A DNA stretch of 64,000 nucleotides from Subdoligranulum variabile (GTDB lineage Bacteria > Bacillota > Clostridia > Oscillospirales > Ruminococcaceae). Numbering within the stretch: the stretch's first letter is position 1; the number at the start of each line of letters is the position of its first letter. This document shows, piece after piece, positions 31,628-40,538 of the stretch. The translations under genes and the position numbers were made by a program. The stretch covers positions 62,001-126,000 of the forward strand of contig QAKI01000044.1 in the NCBI GenBank assembly GCA_003343905.1, in the 5' to 3' direction. The notes under the pieces were generated by a model. It had not been told where the DNA came from. It ran no database searches and worked only from the letters and a program-made list of their open reading frames with translations.

Positions 31628-33415
31628 ATGCCCAAAAGACGCCGTTCCATCCAGGCGCAGGTCATCATTCTTTCGTTTGCGTTCACCTTTATCATCGCCA
31701 TGGGCGTGTTCGTGACCAGCATGTTCTCGCTGCTGCGCAACACCCAACGCGCCGACGCCCAGAACGTCGAATACAATTTGCAGACCCTCGCCAATTCCCT
31801 GTCCCAGAACGTGCAGGAGATCGACTCCTTCGCCAACTGGTGCACAGTGGACAGCACCATGCGCGGGTACGTCTTTTCCACCCTGCCCGACAAGCAGCTT
31901 CTGACCGTGTACAACACGCTGCTGAACAAATACTCCAGCCAGTACACCGCGCGCTACCTGTGCCGCGTGATCGTGACCGACGGCGACGCGCGCTTTATGC
32001 AGCAGGGCACCGCCATGGGCCTGAGCCAGCCGCTGAACGTGGACAACCTGGACGAACTGCCCGGTTTCAGCGCCGGGGAGGACGCTTCCTGGACGATGCT
32101 GGTCGAGGACCCGCTGCAGTTCAGCCACAAGCTGATGATCCCCGTCATGCGCACGATGACCCGCCGGCAGGACACCGGCAAGGTCTACCTGATGGTATCC
32201 AGCGACATGATCACCGACGCCATGCGGGACTATGCTTCCAACCAGGAATGCGACCTGTTCTGGTTCATGAACGGCAGCGCCTGGCGGCTGGAGGACGGCG
32301 CGCTGCAGCCCATGGGCGCGCTGGACGGCCAGTTCACGCCGGTGCAGGACCCCGGCCGCTACGACCTGCTGGACCGCCAGACCCTTGTGTATGAGCTGGA
32401 CGGCCGCCCGGTGCTGGCCTACCCGCTGGACCACCACGGGCTGTTCGTGGCGCAGCCGCTGCCCGACGCCGAGATCATGGAACAGCTGCCCGGCATGCTG
32501 ATGCCGCTGCTGTGGGCGCTGGGCGCACTGCTGTTGCTGGGCGCGGTGCTGGCCATGCTGCTGCGCCATGTGATCACCGTGCCCGTGCAGGCTTTGCAGG
32601 AGCAGTTGCAGCGCATCGGCGACGGCAACTTCACCACCAACCCCGCCATTGAATGGAACAACGAGATGGGCGACATCGGCCGCGGCATCAACGGGCTTTC
32701 GCGCTCGGTCAGCAGCCTGATGCAGAAGCGCCTGGACGACGAACTGCAAAAGAAGGATCTGGAATACCGCATGCTGCAAAACCAGATCAACCCCCACTTT
32801 ATCTACAACACGCTGAACAGCATCAAGTGGATGGCGACCATCCAGCACGCCCCCGGCATTGCCGAGATGACGACGGCGCTGGCCCGCCTGCTCAAGAGCG
32901 TGTCCAAGGGCAGCGAACGGCTGGTGCCCCTGCAGGAGGAGTTCGCGCTGCTCAACGACTACTTCACGATCCAGCAGTACCGCTACGGCGGCACCATCAC
33001 GCTGGACGTGACCTACATCGAGGACGAACGCCTGACCCGGGACTGCTACATCCCCCGCTTCACCCTGCAGCCTTTGGTGGAGAACGCCATCTTCCACGGC
33101 ATCGAGCCGAAGGGCTGCGCGGGCAACATCACGCTGACGGTGGCCCACGACCCCGCCAACGGCGACGTGCTCATCGACCTGCATGACGACGGCGTGGGCA
33201 TGACCGCGGAACAGGCCGCCCGCGCCCTGACCGAACCCGGCCCGGAGGAAGCCAAGGCCAAGTTCCGCCATGTGGGCCTGTGCAACGTCCACAAGCGCCT
33301 GGTGTACAGCTTTGGCGAAGGCTACGGCCTGACCATCCGTTCCACGCCGGGGCAGGGCACCACCATCGAGATCCGCCTGCCGGGCGATACCAAACCGAAA
33401 GGAGAATTGCCATGA
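31628..33415 (+). CDS. YesM-like sensor histidine kinase
   Basis: A 595-residue membrane kinase of the YesM/LytS class. It has one helix at residues 10-35, an extracellular Cache-like sensor of about 250 residues, a second helix (about 297-320, LLWALGALLLLGAVLAMLL), HAMP, then the His_kinase core QNQINPHFIYNTLNSIKWMA with H390 and an ATPase domain (VENAIFHGIEPKG, DDGVGM). ATG 31628 is the first Met before the signal-anchor. It is coupled to the regulator by ATGA. YesM/YesN systems typically sense oligosaccharides and induce their import and breakdown genes, matching the surroundings. Confidence 0.94.
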   Translation: MPKRRRSIQAQVIILSFAFTFIIAMGVFVTSMFSLLRNTQRADAQNVEYNLQTLANSLSQNVQEIDSFANWCTVDSTMRGYVFSTLPDKQLLTVYNTLLNKYSSQYTARYLCRVIVTDGDARFMQQGTAMGLSQPLNVDNLDELPGFSAGEDASWTMLVEDPLQFSHKLMIPVMRTMTRRQDTGKVYLMVSSDMITDAMRDYASNQECDLFWFMNGSAWRLEDGALQPMGALDGQFTPVQDPGRYDLLDRQTLVYELDGRPVLAYPLDHHGLFVAQPLPDAEIMEQLPGMLMPLLWALGALLLLGAVLAMLLRHVITVPVQALQEQLQRIGDGNFTTNPAIEWNNEMGDIGRGINGLSRSVSSLMQKRLDDELQKKDLEYRMLQNQINPHFIYNTLNSIKWMATIQHAPGIAEMTTALARLLKSVSKGSERLVPLQEEFALLNDYFTIQQYRYGGTITLDVTYIEDERLTRDCYIPRFTLQPLVENAIFHGIEPKGCAGNITLTVAHDPANGDVLIDLHDDGVGMTAEQAARALTEPGPEEAKAKFRHVGLCNVHKRLVYSFGEGYGLTIRSTPGQGTTIEIRLPGDTKPKGELP

Positions 33416-34716
33416 TCCGCGTCCTGCTGGTGGACGATGAACCGCTGGTGCTCATCGGCATGCGCAGCATGCTGGACTGGTCCGCGCTGGGCTATGAGCT
33501 GGCGGGCACCGCCCGCAACGGCGGCGAAGCCCTGGAAAAGATCCGCGAACTGCACCCCGACATCGTGGTGTCCGACATACGCATGCCGGTGCTGGACGGC
33601 CTGCAGCTTGCCCAGAGATCCCACGAGGAGTTCGGCGCGCTGCCGGTGTTCATCATGCTCACAAGCTACGAGGAGTTCGACTATGTGCGCCGCAGCATGG
33701 GCCTGGGCGCCGTGGATTACCTGGTCAAGATGGACCTTACGGCCGAAAACCTGACCGCCGCGCTGGCCCGCGCCCGCGCCGCCGTGGAGAAAGAGAACGC
33801 CCTGCGCCGCCCCGCAAACGGCGTGCCCGGCAGCCTGGAATCCTACCGGGAGCGGTTCTTCATCCAACTGTACAGCGGCGCCTTCCCCAACGAGAACGAG
33901 ATCCGCGCCCACTGCCAGGAACTGGGCCTGACGCTGGACGCCGCAGCCTACACCGCCGTGATCGCCAGCATCCGCAACAAAGACCTGGCCCCCGAACAGC
34001 AGGTGGCCCTGAGCGCGGGCATCACCCGCATGGCGGCCGACATCCTGCCCAAATACCTGCGCTGCCAGGTCACCGGGCTGGACCTGCGGCACTTTAACGT
34101 GCTGCTGATGCTGGACCGCGACACCGGCTGGGAGGACGCGCTGGAACCCGTGCTGCAAAAGGCCAACGACATCCTGTACAAATACTTTTCCACCACGCTG
34201 TGGTGGGCCGTGGGCGCGCCGACCCATGTGCTGCACCATATCCCCCGCAGCCAGAAATCGGCGTTCTCGGTCCTGCCGCTGCTCAGCGAGGAGAACCCCG
34301 TCGTCTTTTACCGGGACGAAGCCCGCACCCCGCTGGACCACCGCGCCTGCATCGTGGCCGAAGTGCAGGACTACATCCGCAAGAACCCCAGCAAAAAACT
34401 GTCGCTCAACGATGTGGCGGCGGTGTTCAATTTCAGCCCCGGCTACCTGAGCCAGCTTTTCAGCCAGAACGGCGAGACCAGCTTTGTGGAGTTCGTGACC
34501 GAAACGCGCATCGCCGCCGCCAAGGAGCTGATGGCCTCCACCGACCTGAAGATCTACGAGATCAGCGAGATGATGGGCTTTGAAAGCGCCTTCTATTTCA
34601 GCAAAGTATTCAAAAAGATCGAGGGCGTCAGCCCCCGCAGCTACCTGCGCAAGCTGCGCGGCGACCCCGACGCCAAAGGTACCCCGAACAAGGAGGATCC
34701 CGCCGATGTTGACTGA
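33412..34716 (+). CDS. YesN-like response regulator (receiver + AraC domain)
   Basis: A 434-residue regulator with a receiver domain at residues 1-120 (D10/D11 pocket in VDDEPLV, phosphoacceptor D55 in VVSDIRMPVLDG, K in YLVKMDL), a middle region, and a C-terminal double helix-turn-helix AraC domain (about 330-430: SLNDVAAVFNFSPGYLSQLF, YEISEMMGFESAFYFSKVFK). It is the likely activator of the divergent binding-protein operon and its own operon. It overlaps the heparinase gene by 11 bp. Confidence 0.95.
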   Translation: MIRVLLVDDEPLVLIGMRSMLDWSALGYELAGTARNGGEALEKIRELHPDIVVSDIRMPVLDGLQLAQRSHEEFGALPVFIMLTSYEEFDYVRRSMGLGAVDYLVKMDLTAENLTAALARARAAVEKENALRRPANGVPGSLESYRERFFIQLYSGAFPNENEIRAHCQELGLTLDAAAYTAVIASIRNKDLAPEQQVALSAGITRMAADILPKYLRCQVTGLDLRHFNVLLMLDRDTGWEDALEPVLQKANDILYKYFSTTLWWAVGAPTHVLHHIPRSQKSAFSVLPLLSEENPVVFYRDEARTPLDHRACIVAEVQDYIRKNPSKKLSLNDVAAVFNFSPGYLSQLFSQNGETSFVEFVTETRIAAAKELMASTDLKIYEISEMMGFESAFYFSKVFKKIEGVSPRSYLRKLRGDPDAKGTPNKEDPADVD

Positions 34717-36532
34717 ACTGCTTGCCGCCCGCCCTGATTTTGCCCCCGCCCGCTGGGTCCCCTGCCCCCCGGCCGCCGACCGCGCCGCATGGGACGCCCT
34801 GCCCGCCTCTGACCGTTGGATCGCCGCCGGCAACGCCGCCGCGCACAGCGGCCGCCATGTGCCGCCGCTGCCGCTTTCCCTCTGGCTGGAATTTACCCGC
34901 ACCGGCAACCGCAGCCATTTTGAGGAAGCCTACTTCACCCGCCGCCGCACGCTGTGCCGCCTGGTGATGGCCGAATGCTGCGCCTGGACCGGCGCGTTTC
35001 TGCCGCAGATCGCGGACTATGTCTGGGCCATCTGTGAGGAGAGCGCCTGGCAGCTCCCGCCCCACAACAGCTATATCCGGGACACGCCCCAGCTCCCCCT
35101 GCCCGACACCCGCCGCCCGGTGGTGGACCTGTTCGCGGCCGAGACCGCGGCCCTGCTGGCGATGGTCCACTACCTGCTGGGGCGGGAGCTGGAACAGTAC
35201 GCCCCCGGCATCCGCGCCCGCATCCGGCGCGAGGTCGAAGCCCGCGCCCTGCGCCCCTGGCGCACGAAGCATTTCTGGTGGATGGGCAACGGCGACGAAC
35301 CCATGTGCAACTGGACGCCCTGGTGCACCCAGAACCTGCTGATCGCCGCGGCGCTGCTGGGCCCCGCCGCCCGCCTGCCCGCCGCCGTGCGCCAGGCCGC
35401 CTACAGCCTGGACTGCTTCCTGAACGGCTACGGCGAGGACGGCTGCTGCAACGAGGGCGCGCAGTATTACAGCCACGCGGGGCTTTGCCTGTTCAACGCC
35501 CTGGACCTGCTGTGCGCCGTGGCCCCCGGCGTGTTCGAGGACGCCTGGCGCCAGCCCAAGCTGAAAAACATGGCCGAGTACATCGCCCATATGCACGTGG
35601 ACGGCCCCTGGTACTTCAACTTTGCCGATTGCAGCGCCAAGCCCGGCCGCCGCGGCGTGCGGGAATACCTGTTCGGCAAGCGGGTGGGCAGCGCCGCCCT
35701 GGCGGATTTTGCGGCGCTGGACTTTGCCGCCGCCCCCGACCCCGACGGCCTGGACGCCCCCGACATGAGCGAGGGCATCAACCTGTTCTACCATGTGCAG
35801 CGCGCCTTTGCCGAGGCCGAAGTCCGCGCCCACGCCCGCGCGCTGGGCGGCGCGGCCGCCGCGCCGGGCGACATCTGGTACCCCAGCGTGGGCGTGCTGA
35901 TCTGCCGCCGCGGCCCCTACGCGCTGGGCGCCAAGGCGGGCGGCAACGACGACAGCCACAACCACAACGACACCGGCAGCGTGACGCTGTACAAAAACGG
36001 CCGCCCGCTGCTGATCGACGCCGGGGTGGGCAGCTACACCCGCAAGACCTTCTCGCCCCAGCGGTACGAGATCTGGACCATGCAGTCCAGTTGGCACAAC
36101 CTGCCGGAGTTTGACCCTGAGGGCGCGCGCGTCCAGCAGCTTCCCGGCGCGGATTACCGCGCCGCCGGGGTGCGCATCGAAGAAGGGCTGGGCGGCCTTT
36201 CGATGGATCTGGCCCCCGCCTACCCGCCCGTGCCGGGGCTGACGCGGTACAGCCGCACCGTCCGCCTGACCGAAGGCGGCCTGACCCTGACCGACGAGAC
36301 CGACTACCCCGGCCTGACCGCGCTTTCGCTGATGAGCGTGGAGAAGCCCGCCGTCACCGGGGACCGCGCGGTGGGACTGGGGGACCTGGGCCGGGTGACG
36401 CTGGACGCCCCCGCCCGCATCGAGGTCGAGGCCGTGCCCCTGACCGACCCGCGGCTGCGCATCGCCTGGCCGGACACCCTCTACCGCACGCGGATCTACT
36501 TCACCGGGCGGCTGGCCCTGGGGGTGGAATGA
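34706..36532 (+). CDS. Heparinase II/III family protein (probable polysaccharide lyase)
   Basis: A 608-residue protein with an N-terminal alpha/alpha toroid and C-terminal beta-sandwich. The signature GGNDDSHNHNDTGSVTLYKN (residues about 412-431) is the heparinase II/III active-site block, followed by LLIDAGVGSYTRKTFS. Such lyases cut uronic-acid polysaccharides and leave unsaturated ends, the substrate of GH88 at 26399. There is no signal peptide, so it acts on imported oligosaccharides. AAGGAGG precedes ATG 34706, within the end of the regulator gene. Exact substrate (glycosaminoglycan or other uronan) is unknown. Confidence 0.88.
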   Translation: MLTELLAARPDFAPARWVPCPPAADRAAWDALPASDRWIAAGNAAAHSGRHVPPLPLSLWLEFTRTGNRSHFEEAYFTRRRTLCRLVMAECCAWTGAFLPQIADYVWAICEESAWQLPPHNSYIRDTPQLPLPDTRRPVVDLFAAETAALLAMVHYLLGRELEQYAPGIRARIRREVEARALRPWRTKHFWWMGNGDEPMCNWTPWCTQNLLIAAALLGPAARLPAAVRQAAYSLDCFLNGYGEDGCCNEGAQYYSHAGLCLFNALDLLCAVAPGVFEDAWRQPKLKNMAEYIAHMHVDGPWYFNFADCSAKPGRRGVREYLFGKRVGSAALADFAALDFAAAPDPDGLDAPDMSEGINLFYHVQRAFAEAEVRAHARALGGAAAAPGDIWYPSVGVLICRRGPYALGAKAGGNDDSHNHNDTGSVTLYKNGRPLLIDAGVGSYTRKTFSPQRYEIWTMQSSWHNLPEFDPEGARVQQLPGADYRAAGVRIEEGLGGLSMDLAPAYPPVPGLTRYSRTVRLTEGGLTLTDETDYPGLTALSLMSVEKPAVTGDRAVGLGDLGRVTLDAPARIEVEAVPLTDPRLRIAWPDTLYRTRIYFTGRLALGVE

Positions 36533-37128
36533 TGGGGCGCATTCTCTCGTTACAGGGGGGCATGGCGGTGGGCAAGACCACCGCCGCGCGGTATCTGGCA
36601 AAACGCGGCGTGCCGGTGTTTTTGGAAGATATTTCCGCCCCGGCGGCACAATGCCGTCTTTTAGGGCTGGACAAACGCAGCCGCAAGGGGTATATTGAAA
36701 CCCAGAGACTTTTTATCGCCAACGAGATCGCCCGCTGGCAGGCCGCCAGCCGGCACCCTGTGGCGGTGCTGGACCTGGGGCCGGAGGAGATCGAGTTCTA
36801 CACCCTGCACTACCCGGCCACCATCGGACAGGACTGGCCGGTGGCCGAGGACCTGGCCCCCGAACTGGCGGCTTTGCGCCGCTGCCGGGTGGACCGCACG
36901 CTGTTCCTGGACGCCGACCCCGCCACGCTGGAAGCCCGCTGCCGGGCCGATACGGGCCGTGACCGGGGATTTTTCGCCCACAGCACCCGGTACCTGCTGC
37001 CCGCCAAGCGGGCCTGGTTCGCCGCGCGGGACAACGTGGATTTTCTTTCCACCGACGATCTCACGGCCGAAGAAGTCTGCCGCCTGGTCTGCCGCTGGGC
37101 GGCGCAGCAGGGCGCGGCCTGCCGCTGA
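36529..37128 (+). CDS. P-loop kinase-like protein
   Basis: A 199-residue protein with Walker A GGMAVGKTTAARYL (residues 11-24) and an acidic VAVLDLGPEE strand. A basic ADTGRDRGFF segment resembles the lid of nucleoside or nucleotide kinases. It is coupled to the heparinase gene (ATGA). ATG 36529 or the immediately following ATG may be the start. Deoxynucleoside-kinase-like or AAA-type ATPase membership is possible; the phosphate acceptor cannot be named. Its presence in a glycan operon raises a sugar or uronate acceptor as an idea only. Confidence 0.6.
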   Translation: MMGRILSLQGGMAVGKTTAARYLAKRGVPVFLEDISAPAAQCRLLGLDKRSRKGYIETQRLFIANEIARWQAASRHPVAVLDLGPEEIEFYTLHYPATIGQDWPVAEDLAPELAALRRCRVDRTLFLDADPATLEARCRADTGRDRGFFAHSTRYLLPAKRAWFAARDNVDFLSTDDLTAEEVCRLVCRWAAQQGAACR

Positions 37129-37231
37129 ACCCGGCCCCGCTCTCCGCCTTCCCCCGCTTGCCGCAGCCGGTTTTCCGGCTGGGAAAATAAAACAAGGGCG
37201 CCCCGCCCAAGATCAAGGAGGTTCTTCCCCC

Positions 37232-38032
37232 ATGGAAACCATCAAATTGAAAGTTCTGGACAAAGACGGCCACACCCGCATGACCTGCGAAGCCGCCGAA
37301 AACGTCAGCCTGGTGTACGCCAACGCCTACCAGCCTGGCGACTTCATCGCGCTGGAGATCCTGACCCCCGGCCGCTACTGCGTGGTGCAGTTTGAGGACA
37401 CGATGCCCGCCGCGCTGGTCTATGTGGAGCAGCGCGCCGTCAACTTCTATATTCCGTTCGGCGAGCAGGCCGTCACCTACAGCCCCAAGAGCTTTGTGGG
37501 CGACCGCCATGTGATCCGCGCCCGCCTTGCCACCGAGGAGGAGATCGCCGCCCGCCGCAACCTGGCCTTCAACCCCTATGACCAGCACGGCGACACCGGC
37601 TTCTTCCCCCATGCCAGCGCCAACGTCGAGACCCGCGGCGAAGCGGTCTTTGCCGCGCGCAACGCCATCGACGGCATCTTTGAGAACAACTCCCACGGCG
37701 AGTACCCCTACCAGAGCTGGGGCATCAACCGTGACCCCAACGCTGCGCTGACGCTGGCCTTCGGCCGCCCGGTCACGCTGGACGAGATCCGCCTGACCCT
37801 GCGCGCCGACTACCCGCACGACAACTACTGGACCCAGGCCACGCTGGAATTTTCCGACGGCAGCCGCGAGGTCATGCACCTGACCGACAGCCGCGCGCCC
37901 CAGTCCCTGAAGTTTGCCCCCAAGACCGTGGAGTGGCTGGTGCTGAAAGAGCTGATCCGCGCCGAAGGGCCTTCCCCCTTCCCGGCGCTGACCCAGATCG
38001 AAGCCTGGGGCGTGGAGGCTGACCGGGCATGA
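37232..38032 (+). CDS. Putative carbohydrate-binding (discoidin-like) protein
   Basis: A 266-residue protein without a signal peptide. The N-terminal half is a beta-rich domain (LKVLDKDGHTRMTCEAAENV). The C-terminal half (residues about 125-262) resembles F5/8 type C: FARNAIDGIF-like AARNAIDGIFENNSHGEYPY, QSWGINRDP, LTLAFGRPVTLDEIRLTLRA, ATLEFSDGSREVMHL. It is typical of proteins encoded with YesMN/glycan operons. AAGGAGG lies 12 bases upstream. A cytoplasmic location is odd for a binding module, so it may be an enzyme of unknown type. Confidence 0.7.
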   Translation: METIKLKVLDKDGHTRMTCEAAENVSLVYANAYQPGDFIALEILTPGRYCVVQFEDTMPAALVYVEQRAVNFYIPFGEQAVTYSPKSFVGDRHVIRARLATEEEIAARRNLAFNPYDQHGDTGFFPHASANVETRGEAVFAARNAIDGIFENNSHGEYPYQSWGINRDPNAALTLAFGRPVTLDEIRLTLRADYPHDNYWTQATLEFSDGSREVMHLTDSRAPQSLKFAPKTVEWLVLKELIRAEGPSPFPALTQIEAWGVEADRA

Positions 38033-39408
38033 AATGGGATTTCACCGGCATGAGCCGACCCGGCCCCGGCGTTCCCCCCAACACGCCCCAGAAAAAGGGG
38101 CTGGCCCGTTTTGGGGAGATGCTGGCCCGCGATTTCGGCTCGCTGCTGGGGGCCAACATGCTCTGCTTCGCGGCGTTCCTGCCCGCGGCGCTGGCTGTCA
38201 GCCTGGGGCTGTACCTGCAAAACTTCTGGGTCAGCCTTCTGGGCGGCCTGGCGGGCGGCGCGCTGGCCGGGCCGTTCTACATGGCCCTGGCGGACACCGC
38301 CCTGCGCACCCTGCAGGACGACCCCGCCAGTTGGTTCACCCGCTGGCGGCGCACGCTGGCGGCCCATTGGCGGCCCGCCGCCGTGACCGGCCTGGTGCTG
38401 GGCGGACTGGTCGCCGTGTTCCTGTTCGTGGGCAGCTTTTTCCTGGCGGCGATGCAGCAGGGCGCCCTGCCCGCGCTGCCCATCTGGATGATGCTGGTCG
38501 CGGACTTCTTCATCCTGTCGCTGTTCAGCGTCACGCTGCCCTTCCAACTGGCTGTGGGCAAGGCCGGGTTCCTCGCCCGCCTCAAGGAAGGCGGGCTGGA
38601 GCTGCTGCTCCATCCGGGCCGGGTGGCCGGGGCCGCCGTGCTGCAACTGCCCTGGTGGGCTTTTCTGCTGGCGCTGTTCCCGGTCAGCGTGCCGTTCGCC
38701 CTGTTCCTGGGGTTCTGGCCCGCCGCCCTGGTCACGGGGCAGATGCTCTACCCCGTGTTGCGCGGCCGGTTCGATCTGCCCAGCCTGCGCCCCGCGCCGT
38801 CTGCCTCGTCCGCTTCGGGCGGCTGGACCGCCGCCCAGCGGTCGGAGATCTGGTGGCGGCTGCACTGGGGCTGGGTGGTGGCCGGTGTGTGCGCGGTCAG
38901 CTTTGGGCTGGGCGTGGTGTACACCTTCGCCAGCCGGTCGGAGCCGGACCTGGAAGTGGCCATCGTCACGGCCGATTACCTGCCCGACGCGGTCGTCACC
39001 GCCCTGCAGGACAGCCTGCAGCCCTACGCCGGCGACCGGAACAACGACGGCCATGTAGTGGTGCAGATCAATAACTACACCGTCACGCTGGAGGGCACCG
39101 CCGCCGACCCCAACCTGCAGACCGCCGGTTCCACCGCCATGGTCACCGACCTTTCGGGCGGGTACAGCAGCCTGTGGATCGTGGCGCAGCCGGAGCCATT
39201 CCTGGAACTGTACGGCGACAAGGTGGACGGCAGCGCCGCCGTGCGCTGGGGCGACTGCCCGGTGCTGACCGCGCTGGACGCGGGCGGCTACTCCACCGAC
39301 CTGTACACCGACACCGGCGATTCCGGCCAGGAACTGCTGGCCGACTGCACGGTGCTGCCGCTGCTGGACGGCGACCGCACGGTCTTTGACGCGCTGACCG
39401 CCCGCTGA
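38029..39408 (+). CDS. DUF624/YesL-like membrane protein with extracytoplasmic domain
   Basis: A 459-residue protein. Residues about 20-250 contain five to six helices in the DUF624 (YesL-like) pattern found beside YesMN-regulated importers. One more helix (about 285-305) is followed by an external C-terminal domain of about 150 residues (EVAIVTADYLPDAVVTALQD, GHVVVQINNYTVTLEG, DLYTDTGDSGQELL). Role unknown; suspected accessory to the importer or its sensing. Coupled to the previous gene by ATGA and last in the operon. Confidence 0.75.
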   Translation: MKWDFTGMSRPGPGVPPNTPQKKGLARFGEMLARDFGSLLGANMLCFAAFLPAALAVSLGLYLQNFWVSLLGGLAGGALAGPFYMALADTALRTLQDDPASWFTRWRRTLAAHWRPAAVTGLVLGGLVAVFLFVGSFFLAAMQQGALPALPIWMMLVADFFILSLFSVTLPFQLAVGKAGFLARLKEGGLELLLHPGRVAGAAVLQLPWWAFLLALFPVSVPFALFLGFWPAALVTGQMLYPVLRGRFDLPSLRPAPSASSASGGWTAAQRSEIWWRLHWGWVVAGVCAVSFGLGVVYTFASRSEPDLEVAIVTADYLPDAVVTALQDSLQPYAGDRNNDGHVVVQINNYTVTLEGTAADPNLQTAGSTAMVTDLSGGYSSLWIVAQPEPFLELYGDKVDGSAAVRWGDCPVLTALDAGGYSTDLYTDTGDSGQELLADCTVLPLLDGDRTVFDALTAR

Positions 39409-39444
39409 CGCGGCCCTGCAGCGCTGTATCCTTCCATAAGAAAC

Positions 39445-39492
39445 ACCCCGCCCCCAGGCGGCCCGACCGGGCCGCCTGGGGGCGGGGTTTCT
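39445..39492 (+). terminator. Terminator of the regulator/heparinase operon
   Basis: A perfect 20-bp stem (39445-39464 with 39469-39488) with a GACC loop, followed by TTTCTCT. Confidence 0.88.
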
Positions 39493-39512
39493 CTATCTCT
39501 GCACCATCCAAA

Positions 39513-39536
39513 CGCCCCCGGCGGGAACCGGGGGCG
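39513..39536 (-). terminator. Hairpin after the cohesin-like gene
   Basis: CGCCCCCGG/CCGGGGGCG (39513-39521 with 39528-39536), followed on minus by TTTGG. A weak terminator 38 bases after the cohesin-like stop. Confidence 0.55.
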
Positions 39537-39573
39537 GGGGTGTTATTTGGGTGCTGTTGGCGGGGTGCGGGGA

Positions 39574-40509
39574 TCAGCGGTGGCGCAAGCGCACCACCAG
39601 CATGGCGATGAGTACCACCGCCGCCAGGACCGCCAGCACGACGGCCACGATCAGCAGCGGGTTCACCGCTTTTTCAGCGTCCTGCTGGGGCTGTTCCGGG
39701 GCAGGGGTCTGCTCCGGCTGCGGGGTCGGGGTCTGTTCCGGCTGATCCGGCGCGGGCGACGCCGAGGGCGTCGGACTTGCGCTGGGGGCCGGGGTGGCCC
39801 TGCCGCTGCCCGTACCGTTGCCGCCCGAAGTTCCCGCGGCCCCCTGGCCGCCAGCGGGCGGCGCGGCGGGCGCCACGGTGGGCGTGGGCGTCGGGGTCAC
39901 GTCCGGCTCCGGGGTAGGCGCAGGCTGTGCAGCCTGGCTGGCGGGCGCATCCTGCGCTTCGCCGCCCTGAGAACCGCCGCCCTGGGACGGCGGCGCGGTC
40001 GGTTCCGGCGTGCTGCCGGAGCCGGACCCCTGCCCGACGGTGATCGAGACCGGCGCGCCCTGGGCCGCCGCGCCCGCGGTCTTGCCGAAGGCGCTGTTGA
40101 CCAGTTGGAGGGAATCCTCCGCGACACCGATCTCTACCTGGGCGCCCTGCGGGGCCTGTACGGTGATCCGGCCCAGTTCCGCCGTGCCGCCGGGCAGCAC
40201 TTCCTGCCCGCCCGCAATGTAGATATTCAGCCGGCCGGTCTGCGCGTCATAGCGGTATTCCTGCACCGTGCTGTCCAATCCGGCGGCAAAGTCGAAGGAC
40301 GCGCCTTCCACCGGTCCGCCTTCCAGTGTGAAGCCCAGGCTCAGCGCCGTGATGCCCTCGGCCTCATCCTCCGGCAGCGCCAGGGCAACGTCCGCGCCGT
40401 CCTTCCGGGCGGTCAGCGTCACATCGCCCTGGGCCCCCAGAGCGGAGACCGGCAGCGCCGCCACGCCCAGCACCAGGCCGAGCAGCAGGGCAGCCAATAA
40501 TTTCTTCAT
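39574..40509 (-). CDS. Membrane-anchored cohesin-like surface protein
   Basis: A 311-residue protein with a signal peptide (MKKLLAALLLGLVLGVAALP) and one cohesin-like beta domain (about residues 27-155: TLTARKDGADVALALPEDEA, GRLNIYIAGGQEVLPGGTAE, LGRITVQAP). A Pro/Thr/Gln-rich linker of about 120 residues with PTPTPT and PEQTP runs follows. A C-terminal helix (LLIVAVVLAVLAAVVLIAML) ends in RLRHR. There is no LPXTG sorting motif; the helix is the anchor. It lies 29 bp after the dockerin-bearing M60 gene, so the two products probably bind each other. Confidence 0.72.
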   Translation of the reverse strand: MKKLLAALLLGLVLGVAALPVSALGAQGDVTLTARKDGADVALALPEDEAEGITALSLGFTLEGGPVEGASFDFAAGLDSTVQEYRYDAQTGRLNIYIAGGQEVLPGGTAELGRITVQAPQGAQVEIGVAEDSLQLVNSAFGKTAGAAAQGAPVSITVGQGSGSGSTPEPTAPPSQGGGSQGGEAQDAPASQAAQPAPTPEPDVTPTPTPTVAPAAPPAGGQGAAGTSGGNGTGSGRATPAPSASPTPSASPAPDQPEQTPTPQPEQTPAPEQPQQDAEKAVNPLLIVAVVLAVLAAVVLIAMLVVRLRHR

Positions 40510-40538
40510 GAGAGTATTCTCCTTGCTTTCCGTTCGGG

